This document shows positions 25,207 to 32,388 of a stretch of 42,433 nucleotides of DNA, piece by piece. Positions within the stretch are counted from its first letter, which is position 1. The number at the start of each line of letters is the position of its first letter. The notes beneath the pieces were generated by a model. The model made no database searches. It was not told the origin of the DNA and saw nothing but the letters and a program-made list of their open reading frames with translations. Origin of the DNA: Actinomycetes bacterium (GTDB taxonomy: Bacteria > Actinomycetota > Acidimicrobiia > Acidimicrobiales > RAAP-2). Made by a program: the position numbers and the translations under genes. The stretch is taken from the NCBI GenBank assembly GCA_021791615.1, contig JAJYWG010000199.1, positions 1 through 42,433 on the forward strand, given 5' to 3'.

Positions 25207-25250
25207 GCGCCCCGTCAGCCCGCTCGCCGGTAGGTGCCCGGCCCGCCCCT

Positions 25251-25285
25251 CACCTCACCTCACCTCACCTCACCTCACCTCACCT
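25251..25285. repeat. (CACCT)x7 pentanucleotide repeat
   Basis: Seven exact CACCT copies lie in the 100-bp gap between purE and the deacetylase gene, 45 bp upstream of the latter's proposed -10. Read on the transcribed strand it is AGGTG repeated. The period is not divisible by three, consistent with an intergenic position. Confidence 0.95.
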
Positions 25286-25294
25286 CGTCACACC

Positions 25295-25798
25295 TCATTG
25301 CCGGCGGGACTGCTCGGCCAGCTCGGCCTGGTAGGCGGCCATCGCTGTGGCCAGTGCGGGGTCTGACACGCCCAGGATGCGGGTGGCCAGGAGGGCGGCG
25401 TTGGCCGCGCCGTTCACCGCGACCGTCGCCACCGGCACCCCTCTCGGCATCTGCACGATGGAGAGAAGCGAGTCCAGACCGCCCAAGTTGGCCAGTGCGA
25501 CGGGCACTCCGACGACCGGCAGGGTCGTGGCCGATGCCAGCATCCCCGGCAGGTGGGCTGCCCCGCCCGCCCCGGCGATGATCACGCGTAGGCCACGGCC
25601 GGCGGCTGCGTGGCCGTAGGCCAGCATGTCGTCGGGGGTCCGGTGGGCCGACACGATGCGCACTTCGTGAGGGACCGAGAACTGCTCCAGGACGTCGACG
25701 GCGCCCTGCATGACCGGCAGGTCCGAAGAGCTGCCCATGACCACGGCGACTAGGGGGGACGGCTTTTGGCGCGGGTGGCTGGGGGTGGCGGGGGTCAC
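25295..25798 (-). CDS. purE: N5-carboxyaminoimidazole ribonucleotide mutase
   Basis: The 167-aa product has the class I PurE pattern: [19 protein letters not shown], then [20 protein letters not shown] with the catalytic [22 protein letters not shown], and [20 protein letters not shown]. It converts N5-CAIR to CAIR in purine synthesis, using the product of PurK. GTG at 25798 overlaps the purK stop by 4 nt (GTGA), so the two are co-translated. A 16-residue N-terminal extension rich in P/T/S precedes the domain. Confidence 0.95.
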   Translation of the reverse strand: MTPATPSHPRQKPSPLVAVVMGSSSDLPVMQGAVDVLEQFSVPHEVRIVSAHRTPDDMLAYGHAAAGRGLRVIIAGAGGAAHLPGMLASATTLPVVGVPVALANLGGLDSLLSIVQMPRGVPVATVAVNGAANAALLATRILGVSDPALATAMAAYQAELAEQSRRQ

Positions 25799-27393
25799 GT
25801 CAGGGCTCCATGGTCGGCGGTGACCCGCCGGCTGGGTTCGGCCGCGACATCGTCCGGGTCGGTGGTGTCGCCGAGTGGTTCGAGGCCCCTACGTACCCCT
25901 GACGGGGTGGCGGACAGGCCCGGGGTGCCGAGCGCTTCGGCCGCCGCCCATGCGCGGGAGCGCACGTCTGTGCCACGGGCCCCAGCTTCGGCGGCTGATC
26001 CGGCTGATGCGGCTGATCCGGCTGATGTGCCCGATGCGGCTGATATGCCCGATGCGGCTGATGCGGCTGATGCGACTGATGCGACTGATGCGACTGATCC
26101 GGCTGATGTGCCTGATGTGGCTGATGCGCCGCTCCCGTAGGTGCCGCACACCGTCACGTGCCCCAGCTTCCTCCCGGGGCGGGCTCGCTTGCCGTACAGG
26201 TGGACGTGGGCACCTTCCACCCCAAGAGCCGCGGGGAGCAGCGAACCAGGGTCCCGGGCAGGATCGACGGTCGATCCGACGATGTTGACGCTGGCGACGA
26301 CCGGGGCGGTCGGTCGGGTCGAGCCGAGGGGAAGGTCGAGGATGGCCCGGAGATGGTTTTCAAACTGCGACGTCACGGCCCCCTCGATCGTCCAATGCCC
26401 GGTGTTGTGCGGTCGCACGGCAATCTCGTTCACGATGAGCGCGTGACCGGTCCAGAACAGCTCGACGGCAAGCACGCCGACGACGCCGGTGACGTCGGCA
26501 ATCCGGCGGGCAACCCGCTCCGCTTCGAGAGCGACGTCCGTGCCGAGGTGCCCGGGGTAGTGCACCTCTCGGCACATGCCGTCCTGTTGCACGGTCTCGA
26601 CCATGGGCCACACGGCCATCTCTCCACCGGGCCGTCGGGCCAGGACGACGGCCATCTCGGCCGCGATCGGGACCATCTCTTCGACGAGGAGCGACAGACC
26701 GGCCTCCGATGCTTCGGTGCACACTCGAGCGGCCTGGCTCTCGTTCTCGACGACCCACACGCCGCGGCCGTCGTAGCCGCCCCGAGCAGCTTTCAAGACG
26801 AGCGGCCAGCCGTGGGCAGCGCCAAATCGGACAACGCCTTGGAGGGCACCCTCCGAGGGATCCTCCCGGGCACCCCCTCGGGCATCCTCCCGGGCACCCC
26901 CTCGGGCATCCTCCCGGGCACCCCCATTCGCGCCTCCGGTGCCACTTCCGCCCTCCCTACCTCCCGTGCCCCCAAAGCCATCCGTGCCGAGCACGGCGTA
27001 CACGGGCACGTCGAGCCCGGCGGCGGTGAAACGGCTACGCATGCGGGCTTTGTCCGCGGCCAGCTCGAGCGCAGCCGGCCCTGGGCGAACGACCACTCCC
27101 TCGCGCACGAGCTCCTCGAGAGCGTCCAGGTCAACCAGTTCGTGGTCGAACGTGAGCACGTCGCACGCGCTGGCGAGCGCAGCGAGGTCGGCTCGGGACC
27201 GAGGCGTGCCGATGATGACCTGCCGGGCGACGTCGCAGGCGGCGTCGTCGTCGTGCTCCGCGAGCACGACCGTGCCGATATCCAGCTCGCTCGCAGCTTC
27301 ACACAGCATCCGGGCGAGCTGACCGGCTCCCGCGATGCCTACGACCCATGGTGGCCGGCCACCACCTCCGCTAGCCTCCACAGGGCGGGACAC
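25795..27393 (-). CDS. purK: N5-carboxyaminoimidazole ribonucleotide synthetase with two low-complexity insertions
   Basis: The 532-aa protein is an ATP-grasp Pur[92 protein letters not shown] and LGHVTVCG. Typical PurK is about 380 aa. One insertion (about residues 135-185, G/R/E/D-rich, with GGAREDAR repeats) splits the central domain just before the ATP-binding VLKAARGG. Another (about 415-475, S/A/V/G-rich) interrupts the C-terminal domain after GHVTVCG. Both are built from tandem repeats and stay in frame. GTG 27393 lies 7 nt after TAACCT, a leaderless pattern. Confidence 0.93.
   Translation of the reverse strand: MSRPVEASGGGGRPPWVVGIAGAGQLARMLCEAASELDIGTVVLAEHDDDAACDVARQVIIGTPRSRADLAALASACDVLTFDHELVDLDALEELVREGVVVRPGPAALELAADKARMRSRFTAAGLDVPVYAVLGTDGFGGTGGREGGSGTGGANGGAREDARGGAREDARGGAREDPSEGALQGVVRFGAAHGWPLVLKAARGGYDGRGVWVVENESQAARVCTEASEAGLSLLVEEMVPIAAEMAVVLARRPGGEMAVWPMVETVQQDGMCREVHYPGHLGTDVALEAERVARRIADVTGVVGVLAVELFWTGHALIVNEIAVRPHNTGHWTIEGAVTSQFENHLRAILDLPLGSTRPTAPVVASVNIVGSTVDPARDPGSLLPAALGVEGAHVHLYGKRARPGRKLGHVTVCGTYGSGASATSGTSAGSVASVASVASAASAASGISAASGTSAGSAASAGSAAEAGARGTDVRSRAWAAAEALGTPGLSATPSGVRRGLEPLGDTTDPDDVAAEPSRRVTADHGALT
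25994..26128 (-). repeat. 9-bp x 15 array inside purK
   Basis: Fifteen degenerate 9-bp units (GCTGATSCG-like, with variants such as CCGATGCG) encode the Ser-Ala-Val/Ala-Ala-Ser stretch of the second PurK insertion. A second minus-strand frame through it is also open, because the period preserves all frames. Confidence 0.9.
26860..26925 (-). repeat. 24-bp x 2.75 array inside purK
   Basis: Two full 24-bp copies (26860-26883, 26884-26907) and a partial third encode GGAREDAR on the minus strand in the first PurK insertion. Confidence 0.9.
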
Positions 27394-27400
27394 GTCGGGC

Positions 27401-27406
27401 AGGTTA
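27401..27406 (-). promoter_or_regulatory. -10 element (TAACCT) of purK
   Basis: On the minus strand TAACCT (27406-27401) fits TANNNT, then 7 nt, then GTG 27393. It supports that start and a leaderless purKE message. Confidence 0.45.
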
Positions 27407-27426
27407 TCGTTCCTGCTTGCCCGACC

Positions 27427-27570
27427 GCTGCCGCATTGGAGTGCTGCCACACCGGAGAGCTGCCGGACCCGTCCGCTGCCACACCGGACAGCTGCCGGAC
27501 CTGTCCGCTGCCACACCGGAGAGCTGCCGGACCGGAGAGCTGCCGGACCCGACCGCTGCCGGGACTGGGG
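27427..27570. repeat. 16-bp x 9 intergenic array between purK and an LLM gene
   Basis: Nine contiguous 16-bp units each start GCTGCC. Two variants dominate: GCTGCCACACCGGAGA and GCTGCCGGACCCGTCC, alternating in units 2-6. The array fills the gap between the purK promoter and the LLM gene's leader. The period is not divisible by three. Upstream, 27415-27426 may be a decayed tenth unit. Confidence 0.92.
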
Positions 27571-27571
27571 C

Positions 27572-27588
27572 CACCTGGCAGACAGGTG
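27572..27588 (+). promoter_or_regulatory. Small hairpin in the LLM gene leader
   Basis: CACCTG (27572-27577) and CAGGTG (27583-27588) flank a 5-nt loop directly after the 16-bp array and 3 nt before the ribosome site GAGAGGAGA (27591-27599). It may influence translation or be incidental. Confidence 0.35.
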
Positions 27589-27605
27589 ACGAGAGGAGAT
27601 CGCGA

Positions 27606-28514
27606 ATGCGTATCGGGGCACTGATCGACATCGACAAGCCGCTGGCCGAGGTGGTCGATCACGTAGGGACACTGGCGCGCCGAGGGTTCGCGTCGGCCTG
27701 GGCTGTGCAGATCTTCGGCTACGACGCTCTCACGATGCTGGCGGCGGTGGGGGCGCAAGTGCCCGGCATCGGTCTCGGGACCGGGGTCGTCCCGGTGTAC
27801 AGCCGGCACCCGCAGGTGATGGCACAGCAGGCGCTGACGGTGCAGGCGGCCTCCGGCAACAGGTTGACGCTCGGGATCGGGATGTCCCATCAGGTCGTGG
27901 TCGAAGGGTTGTGGGGGATGAGCTACGAGCGTCCGGCACGGTACATGCGCGAGTACCTGGCCGCGTTGGTGCCCATGCTCCGGGGCGAGACGGTCGATGC
28001 CCGCGGGGAGGTGGTCACGGCGGTCACCTACGGACCGTTGGAAGTCCCCGGTGCCGAACCGCCCGGGTTGCTCGTCGCGGCGTTGGGGCCCGTGATGCTG
28101 AAGCTGGCCGGGAGAGTGGCGACAGGGACGGTGACGTGGATGACGGGAGTGCGGACCGTTGCCGAGCACATCGTGCCCACCATCGGCGAGGCGGCCCGAG
28201 AGGCCGGACGCCCCGAACCACGCATCGGGGTATCGCTGCCCGTGACCGTCACGTCGGACCCGGATCGGGCCCGCGAGCGCATCGACCAGGCGTTCGCCAT
28301 CTACCCGACGTTGCCGTCCTATCGGGCAATGCTGGACCGTGAAGGTGCGTCGGGTCCGTCGGACGTGGCCATCATTGGCACGGCCGATGAGGTTGCCGCC
28401 GGTATGTCACGCCTCGCCGAGGCCGGTGCGACCGACTTCGTGGCGTCGGTGGTGGGTAGCAGCGACGAGCGCGCCGAGACGATGGACGTCCTGGCGTCCT
28501 TGGCTGCGGGATAG
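27606..28514 (+). CDS. LLM-class F420-dependent oxidoreductase
   Basis: The 302-aa protein is a full-length luciferase-like TIM barrel of the F420-dependent type (TIGR03564-like pattern): MRIGALIDIDKPLAEVVDHV, GFASAWAVQIFGYDALTML, IGLGTGVVPVYSRHPQVMAQ, LTLGIGMSHQVVVEGLWGM and VAALGPVMLKLAGRVATG. Later sequence (TGTVTWMTGVRTVAEHIVP) also fits. The GVVPVY and QQALTVQAASGNRLTLGIG stretches are common to actinobacterial F420 enzymes. ATG at 27606 has a strong ribosome site. It is divergent from purK across the 16-bp array. Substrate cannot be predicted. Confidence 0.85.
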   Translation: MRIGALIDIDKPLAEVVDHVGTLARRGFASAWAVQIFGYDALTMLAAVGAQVPGIGLGTGVVPVYSRHPQVMAQQALTVQAASGNRLTLGIGMSHQVVVEGLWGMSYERPARYMREYLAALVPMLRGETVDARGEVVTAVTYGPLEVPGAEPPGLLVAALGPVMLKLAGRVATGTVTWMTGVRTVAEHIVPTIGEAAREAGRPEPRIGVSLPVTVTSDPDRARERIDQAFAIYPTLPSYRAMLDREGASGPSDVAIIGTADEVAAGMSRLAEAGATDFVASVVGSSDERAETMDVLASLAAG

Positions 28515-28549
28515 CCGGAAACAGGGGAGAGCCGAGCCCGCTCGCCGGA

Positions 28550-28563
28550 CCGTCGCGCGACGG
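28550..28563. terminator. Palindrome between convergent LLM and DsbA-like genes
   Basis: CCGTCGCGCGACGG is a perfect 14-bp palindrome (5-bp stem, 4-nt loop as RNA) in the 122-bp convergent gap. It is a plausible bidirectional terminator without a U tract. Confidence 0.35.
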
Positions 28564-28636
28564 CGCACGGCCGTGACGCCGGAGACCCCGGTGGCCCTTT
28601 GTCGTCGAGCGTGTCCAGCGCCAGAGGACGGCTGCC

Positions 28637-29248
28637 TCAGCGCGGGACGGTCGTGTGCTTGAACTCGTTGAGCTCAGGGTGGCCCGAGATCAGCGCGAGC
28701 ACGTGGTCGATGGTCGAGCGGGCCGCGACGCCGTCGTCGCCGGGGCGGGTCATCACCCGTACGAAGACTGCCTGGTCGCCGACGATGAAGGTCGGTACGC
28801 CGAAGACCTCGAGGCGGGACACCGCATCCTCGTGGGCCCGTCGCAGCTCTTGGAGCGGCCATCCCTCGGCAACCTCACCGAGCACGGCGTCGGGGTCTGC
28901 GCCGCACGCCGAGAGCACGTCGCGGATGACGTCGCGGTCGTTGAGGTCGCGTGCGTGGTCGTGCCGGGCGGCGAAGAGCGACCGGTGCACGGCGGGGAAC
29001 ACGTCGGGGAACCGGTCGCGCACCGCGATCCCGGTCTGGAGCGCCAGGAGACCCGTGGCGCCGTCGGGCGCGTCCCACACCGGAGGGTCGCCTTCGGCCA
29101 CGTGGGCCTGGACCAGGGAAAAGGGGGTGAACGTCACATCCCACTGCGCCCCTGCTCCGAGCCCGGCCACGAGGTGCTCGTGGACGTTACGGGCGAACGG
29201 GCACAGGTAGTCCCAGGTCACAGCGAATGATGGAGTCGTTTGCGTCAC
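28637..29248 (-). CDS. DsbA-family thioredoxin-fold oxidoreductase
   Basis: The 203-aa protein opens FAVTWDYLCPFARNVHEHL, the DsbA/FrnE strand and active-site helix with a single cysteine (CPFA instead of CxxC). The cis-proline block VFGVPTFIVGDQAVFVRVM appears near residue 150, and the helical insert lies between them. Loss of the second cysteine suggests a thiol-conjugating or mycothiol/glutathione-transferase-like role (compare the 2-hydroxychromene-carboxylate isomerase group) rather than disulfide exchange. No signal peptide. GTG at 29248; no clear ribosome site. Exact function unknown. Confidence 0.75.
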   Translation of the reverse strand: MTQTTPSFAVTWDYLCPFARNVHEHLVAGLGAGAQWDVTFTPFSLVQAHVAEGDPPVWDAPDGATGLLALQTGIAVRDRFPDVFPAVHRSLFAARHDHARDLNDRDVIRDVLSACGADPDAVLGEVAEGWPLQELRRAHEDAVSRLEVFGVPTFIVGDQAVFVRVMTRPGDDGVAARSTIDHVLALISGHPELNEFKHTTVPR

Positions 29249-29330
29249 GGTTCTGGAACCACGAGCAGCGGTGGTCTATTCCCTGCCCGATCGAGCCGGC
29301 CGTCGCTGCCCGCGGGGTACGTGACGGTCA

Positions 29331-29900
29331 TCACTGGGACCTGCCGACCCTGCCGACCCTGCAGACCCTGCCGAGCACGAGGCGGCAGCTGCAGCCGAGA
29401 GCGGTGCCGATCAGCGCGCCGCCCACGACATCGCTGGCATGGTGGGCGCGAAGGTGGACGCGGCTGATCGCCACTGCACCCGCGAGGCCCAGGTAGGCGG
29501 AGAGCTCGCCAGGACCGGTCGCGAGCGCGGTGGCGGTGCAGAACGAGGCCAGGGTGTGACCGCTCGGAAAGCTGCTCGTCCTGGGACGCCGAACCGGGAT
29601 GGACGTCTGCGGTGCGTCGCTCGCACGCTCGGCCCCCGTCGGCTCGGGGCGGTCCCGGCCCACCGCCTGCTTGAGAAGAGCGTTCGAGACGGCTGACACG
29701 ACTCCGGTCAGGGCCAGGGCCTGGAGAGCCCGGCGCCGGTCAGGGCCGGGCCGGCGAGCCTTGACCAGCGTGAGGACAAACCAGACGAACCCGTAGTCCG
29801 AGACGCCGGACATGAGGGCTGCCAGAGCCGTCGCAGTACCGGGGCGTCGCCATCGTTCCAGGGCAATGTCGACGGCGCGATCGAAGTCGGCGGTCGTCAA
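29331..29900 (-). CDS. PAP2-family phosphatase, TTG start coupled to RecB-like nuclease gene
   Basis: The 189-aa membrane protein has the three phosphatase motifs: KQAVGRDRP (KxxxxxxRP), FPSGHTLASF (PSGH) and SRVHLRAHHASD (SRxxxxxHxxxD), with four to five hydrophobic helices. Such enzymes dephosphorylate lipid phosphates (undecaprenyl pyrophosphate or phosphatidic acid) at the membrane. The TTG at 29900 overlaps the TGA of the nuclease gene (TTGA); upstream sequence in this frame is shadow of that gene. The C-terminus carries a short repeat-encoded GRVGRVCRVGR tail. Confidence 0.8.
   Translation of the reverse strand: MTTADFDRAVDIALERWRRPGTATALAALMSGVSDYGFVWFVLTLVKARRPGPDRRRALQALALTGVVSAVSNALLKQAVGRDRPEPTGAERASDAPQTSIPVRRPRTSSFPSGHTLASFCTATALATGPGELSAYLGLAGAVAISRVHLRAHHASDVVGGALIGTALGCSCRLVLGRVCRVGRVGRSQ
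29341..29376 (-). repeat. 9-bp x 4 array at the PAP2 C-terminus
   Basis: CTGCCGACC twice, then CTGCAGACC and CTGCCGAGC. On the coding strand it gives Gly-Arg-Val repeats at the extreme C-terminus. Confidence 0.85.
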
Positions 29901-30691
29901 ATTCGCGGACCGGCTGGTGGTTGGCCGCCGAACTGGGGGCAGAGATCTTGAAAGTGACAGAAGCGGCAGAGCGGAGAGCGACGAGGACGGAAGTCCTCGT
30001 GCGAGCATGCTCGCTCGATGGCCGACCAGACCGCGGTGGTGCGACCGATCTGCCCTTGTACCGACTGGTCGCTTGGCTTCGCGACGATGGTCACCCGGTC
30101 TCGCAGGTACAGCAGCCGGACCTCCGCCGGGGCTCGTCCGAGCAGGTGACGGCAGAGCAGGGCGTAGATATGGACACCCCCGAGACGTGCCTGCTCGAAA
30201 CGCGCGGAAGGAGACCGTCCGGTCTTGTAGTCGATGACGACCAGCTCTCCTGTCGCTCCGCGGTCGAGGCGGTCGATCACTCCTCGCAGGCGCATCTGGC
30301 CGATCTGGACCTCCATCCCCAGCTCGACTCCGAGCGCGTCGACCCCATTGGGGTCCTCCAGTGTGAAGTAGCTCTCGATCAGCACCGCGGCATCTGCCCT
30401 GAACGACTCGGCGTCTGTGTCGGACAGTCCCAGGAGGAGGAAATCGGGCTGGTCTCCCAGCGCTGCCCAGGCTGCGTCCAGTTCGTGACGGGCCGTGTCG
30501 AGCGTGCGGCCACCTGGCGGGTGGTTCCAGATGAGCCGTTCGAGGGCCGCGTGGACCAGCGTCCCTTTCACCGCGGCCGGCGATGGCGGCTCGGGGAGGC
30601 GGTCGATCACCGACAGCCTGAATGCGAGCGGGCAGTCGGTGAACGCCGACACCTTGGAAGGCGAGAGCGACCTGGGCGGGGCGAACGGCAT
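29897..30691 (-). CDS. Stand-alone RecB-like PD-(D/E)XK nuclease with Fe-S cysteine cluster
   Basis: The 264-aa protein has the RecB-nuclease core: GTLVHAALERL (H47), GVIDRLD (D140) and VVIDYKTGR (D154, K156). Four cysteines, C20 (FTDCPLAFRL) and C242-x2-C245-x5-C251 (CRFCHFQDLC), match the AddB/Cas4 [4Fe-4S] arrangement. No helicase domain or cas gene is near. The start SPSKVSAFTDCPLAF is the standard PDDEXK_1 opening. ATG 30691 lies 7 nt after TACCCT (leaderless pattern). Inferred role: 5'-end-processing exonuclease in repair. The stop overlaps the PAP2 start. Confidence 0.87.
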   Translation of the reverse strand: MPFAPPRSLSPSKVSAFTDCPLAFRLSVIDRLPEPPSPAAVKGTLVHAALERLIWNHPPGGRTLDTARHELDAAWAALGDQPDFLLLGLSDTDAESFRADAAVLIESYFTLEDPNGVDALGVELGMEVQIGQMRLRGVIDRLDRGATGELVVIDYKTGRSPSARFEQARLGGVHIYALLCRHLLGRAPAEVRLLYLRDRVTIVAKPSDQSVQGQIGRTTAVWSAIERACSHEDFRPRRSPLCRFCHFQDLCPQFGGQPPAGPRI

Positions 30692-30698
30692 CAGCCAC

Positions 30699-30704
30699 AG
30701 GGTA
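30699..30704 (-). promoter_or_regulatory. -10 element (TACCCT) of the nuclease gene
   Basis: On the minus strand TACCCT (30704-30699), then 7 nt (GTGGCTG), then ATG 30691. There is no Shine-Dalgarno. Confidence 0.45.
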
Positions 30705-30812
30705 GGACCACCGCCGGGCCAAGAGTGCGACTGGGTCCTGTCATTCCTGCTCGCGCCCGAGCGGTGACGTGATCCGAGCATCGTCGTCTTCCTGGTAGAG
30801 AATGGGGCAGCG

Positions 30813-31133
30813 ATGCCGCGTACTCGACCAGCCAAGCTCGACGTGCCTGCCTCTCCGGCACATTTGGAGCGCTCCGTGACCTGGGCGGGCTTGCGGGCCG
30901 GCGACCCGGTGATGGTGACGGGCACCCGGCTGCGGTCCGCCTCCTGGTCGTTCTCGGCGTTCGTCCGCAACACGAAGACCGGTGAGGTGTGGGTCGAGGT
31001 CGTCGGCGGTCGCCCCGGCGACCGCAACACTCGATCCTTCCGCCCCGAGCAGGTGTTCCCTCCCGGGCGCCGTCGTGCCGGCAACCCCACGTCCCCATCC
31101 TTCGCCGAGGCCCCCCAGCTCCCGCTCGGCTGA
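30813..31133 (+). CDS. Small conserved-type hypothetical protein
   Basis: The 106-aa protein has a beta-rich core (LRAGDPVMVTGTRLRSASWSF, then VRNTKTGEVWVEVVGG, then NTRSFRPEQVFPP), suggestive of a small SH3- or KOW-like barrel. The C-terminal 25 residues are basic and proline-rich. No family is recognised with confidence. ATG 30813 has little ribosome-site sequence (GGGGCAG). It is divergent from the nuclease gene across 121 bp and convergent with the acyl-CoA dehydrogenase gene. A nucleic-acid-binding role would be a guess. Confidence 0.6.
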   Translation: MPRTRPAKLDVPASPAHLERSVTWAGLRAGDPVMVTGTRLRSASWSFSAFVRNTKTGEVWVEVVGGRPGDRNTRSFRPEQVFPPGRRRAGNPTSPSFAEAPQLPLG

Positions 31134-31146
31134 CTTGAGAGGCGTG

Positions 31147-31160
31147 CGCCGACTTCGGCG
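31147..31160. terminator. Hairpin between convergent small protein and dehydrogenase genes
   Basis: CGCCG-ACTT-CGGCG (5-bp stem, tetraloop) in a 41-bp convergent gap. Probable bidirectional terminator, no U tract. Confidence 0.4.
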
Positions 31161-31174
31161 GGCGGGCGCGATCG

Positions 31175-32323
31175 CTACTCGGCGGTGAAGCCGTCCATCC
31201 GGGCGAGGATCCGCAGCATCACTTCGTCGGCTCCTGCGCCGATCGAGTCCAGGCGGGCGTCACGGTAGAAGCGCGACGTCCAGTGCTCGGCCATGTAGCC
31301 CATGCCGCCGTGGAACTGGAGGCATGCATCGGCAACCTCCCGCTGGAGCCGGGCACCCATGAGCTTGGCGATGGTGGCGAAGCGGGTGGCGTCCTCTCCC
31401 CGCTGGACGGCGGCCGCAGCAGCGTAGGCATAGTGGCGCAGCATGTCGTGGCGCGCCGCCAGCTCGGCCAACGTGAACCCGATGTGCTGGTTTGCCAGGA
31501 GTGGGCGGCCGAACGCCTGACGCTCACCCAGATACCTGCGGGTCCGTTCGAGCGCCTGGCCGATGGAGCCGATATGGCGGTAGACGGTGATGAGCCGTTC
31601 GGCCTGGAATTGCACCATCTGCTGCTGGAACCCCCGCCCGATCTCGCCGATGGTGTGGTCGACCGGCACCCGCACGTCGCTGAAGGAGAGCTCGGCCGTG
31701 TCGCTCGACCACGTGCCCAGCTTCTCCAGTTTGCGAGAGACTTCTACACCGGGCAGTGAAGTGGGCACCACGATGAGCGACATGTCGCGGTGGCCGTCGC
31801 CGTCGCCGGTGCGGGCCAGCAGGCACAGCCAGTCGGCTTGGGTGCCGTTGGTGATGTAGAGCTTCGACCCGTTGATGACCCACTCGTCGCCGTCACGCAC
31901 CGCACGCGTCCGGATGCCGGCGACGTCGCTTCCGGCGTCGGCCTCGGTCACCGCGATCGACGCCACCATCTCGCCTCGGATCGCCGGAGCCAGGTACTTG
32001 GATTTGAGCTCCTCGGAGCCATAACGGTGGAGGGCCGGGGTGGCCATGGCCATCTGGACGGCGATGGCCATCGGCACGCCCGCGCAGTCGACCTTCCCCA
32101 TCTCTTCCCCGGCGACCACGGTGAACGAGTGGTCGGCGCCCATGCCGCCGTACGCCTCGTCGTACTCCAAGCCGAGCAGGCCCACCGCGGCGAGCTTCGG
32201 GAAGAGGTCGTGGGCAGGGAACGTCCCGGCCTGCTCCCACTGGTCGATGTTCGGTCCGATCTCTCGCGCGAACAGTTCGCGGAGTGAGGCGCGGAACAGC
32301 CGATGCTCCTCGGTCTCGATCAT
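31175..32323 (-). CDS. Acyl-CoA dehydrogenase, citronellyl-CoA dehydrogenase (AtuD)-like
   Basis: The 382-aa FAD enzyme has the standard blocks IAVTEADAGSDVAGIRTRA, VINGSKLYITNGTQADWLC, YRDARLDSIGAGADEVML and LQFHGGMGYMAEHWTSRFY. VDCAGVPMAIAVQMAMATPA and MVQFQAERLITVYRHIG resemble AtuD-type enzymes (from memory). The usual C-terminal catalytic Glu position reads GAGADE, so the base is probably the Glu in QAERL, as in isovaleryl-CoA dehydrogenase. ATG 32323 follows TACGTT by 6 nt. It is divergent from the hydratase-carboxylase-AtuA operon with a 65-bp shared promoter. Branched acyl-CoA substrate inferred. Confidence 0.85.
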   Translation of the reverse strand: MIETEEHRLFRASLRELFAREIGPNIDQWEQAGTFPAHDLFPKLAAVGLLGLEYDEAYGGMGADHSFTVVAGEEMGKVDCAGVPMAIAVQMAMATPALHRYGSEELKSKYLAPAIRGEMVASIAVTEADAGSDVAGIRTRAVRDGDEWVINGSKLYITNGTQADWLCLLARTGDGDGHRDMSLIVVPTSLPGVEVSRKLEKLGTWSSDTAELSFSDVRVPVDHTIGEIGRGFQQQMVQFQAERLITVYRHIGSIGQALERTRRYLGERQAFGRPLLANQHIGFTLAELAARHDMLRHYAYAAAAAVQRGEDATRFATIAKLMGARLQREVADACLQFHGGMGYMAEHWTSRFYRDARLDSIGAGADEVMLRILARMDGFTAE

Positions 32324-32329
32324 TGGCGC

Positions 32330-32335
32330 AACGTA
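32330..32335 (-). promoter_or_regulatory. -10 element (TACGTT) of the acyl-CoA dehydrogenase gene
   Basis: On the minus strand TACGTT (32335-32330), then GCGCCA (6 nt), then ATG 32323. Confidence 0.5.
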
Positions 32336-32374
32336 CCACCCTCCCCGCCAGCGGGCTGCCGGCGCTCGCACGCC

Positions 32375-32380
32375 TACACT
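32375..32380 (+). promoter_or_regulatory. -10 element (TACACT) of the hydratase-carboxylase operon
   Basis: TACACT fits TANNNT, ends 8 nt before GTG 32389, and no Shine-Dalgarno is present. Back-to-back with the dehydrogenase -10, 40 bp apart. Confidence 0.5.
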
Positions 32381-32388
32381 GCGATGCC

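Noticed and set aside
25251..25285. CACCT repeat as a multiple Shine-Dalgarno for the deacetylase
   Set aside because: Although the transcribed strand reads AGGTG repeatedly, it ends 57 bp before the start and lies upstream of the proposed -10, so it would not be in the mRNA.
25889..26149. 86-codon minus-strand frame of Arg-Ile-Ser repeats
   Set aside because: It is an alternative frame through the 9-bp array inside purK; the purK frame has the ATP-grasp motifs on both sides.
27427..27570. Possible CRISPR array
   Set aside because: Units are 16 bp and contiguous, with no unique spacers and no cas genes. It is a minisatellite. The Cas4-like cysteine pattern at 29897-30691 belongs to a stand-alone nuclease.
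29331..30722. 463-codon frame as one large protein
   Set aside because: Only the last 189 codons resemble PAP2; the rest is an out-of-frame shadow of the nuclease gene.
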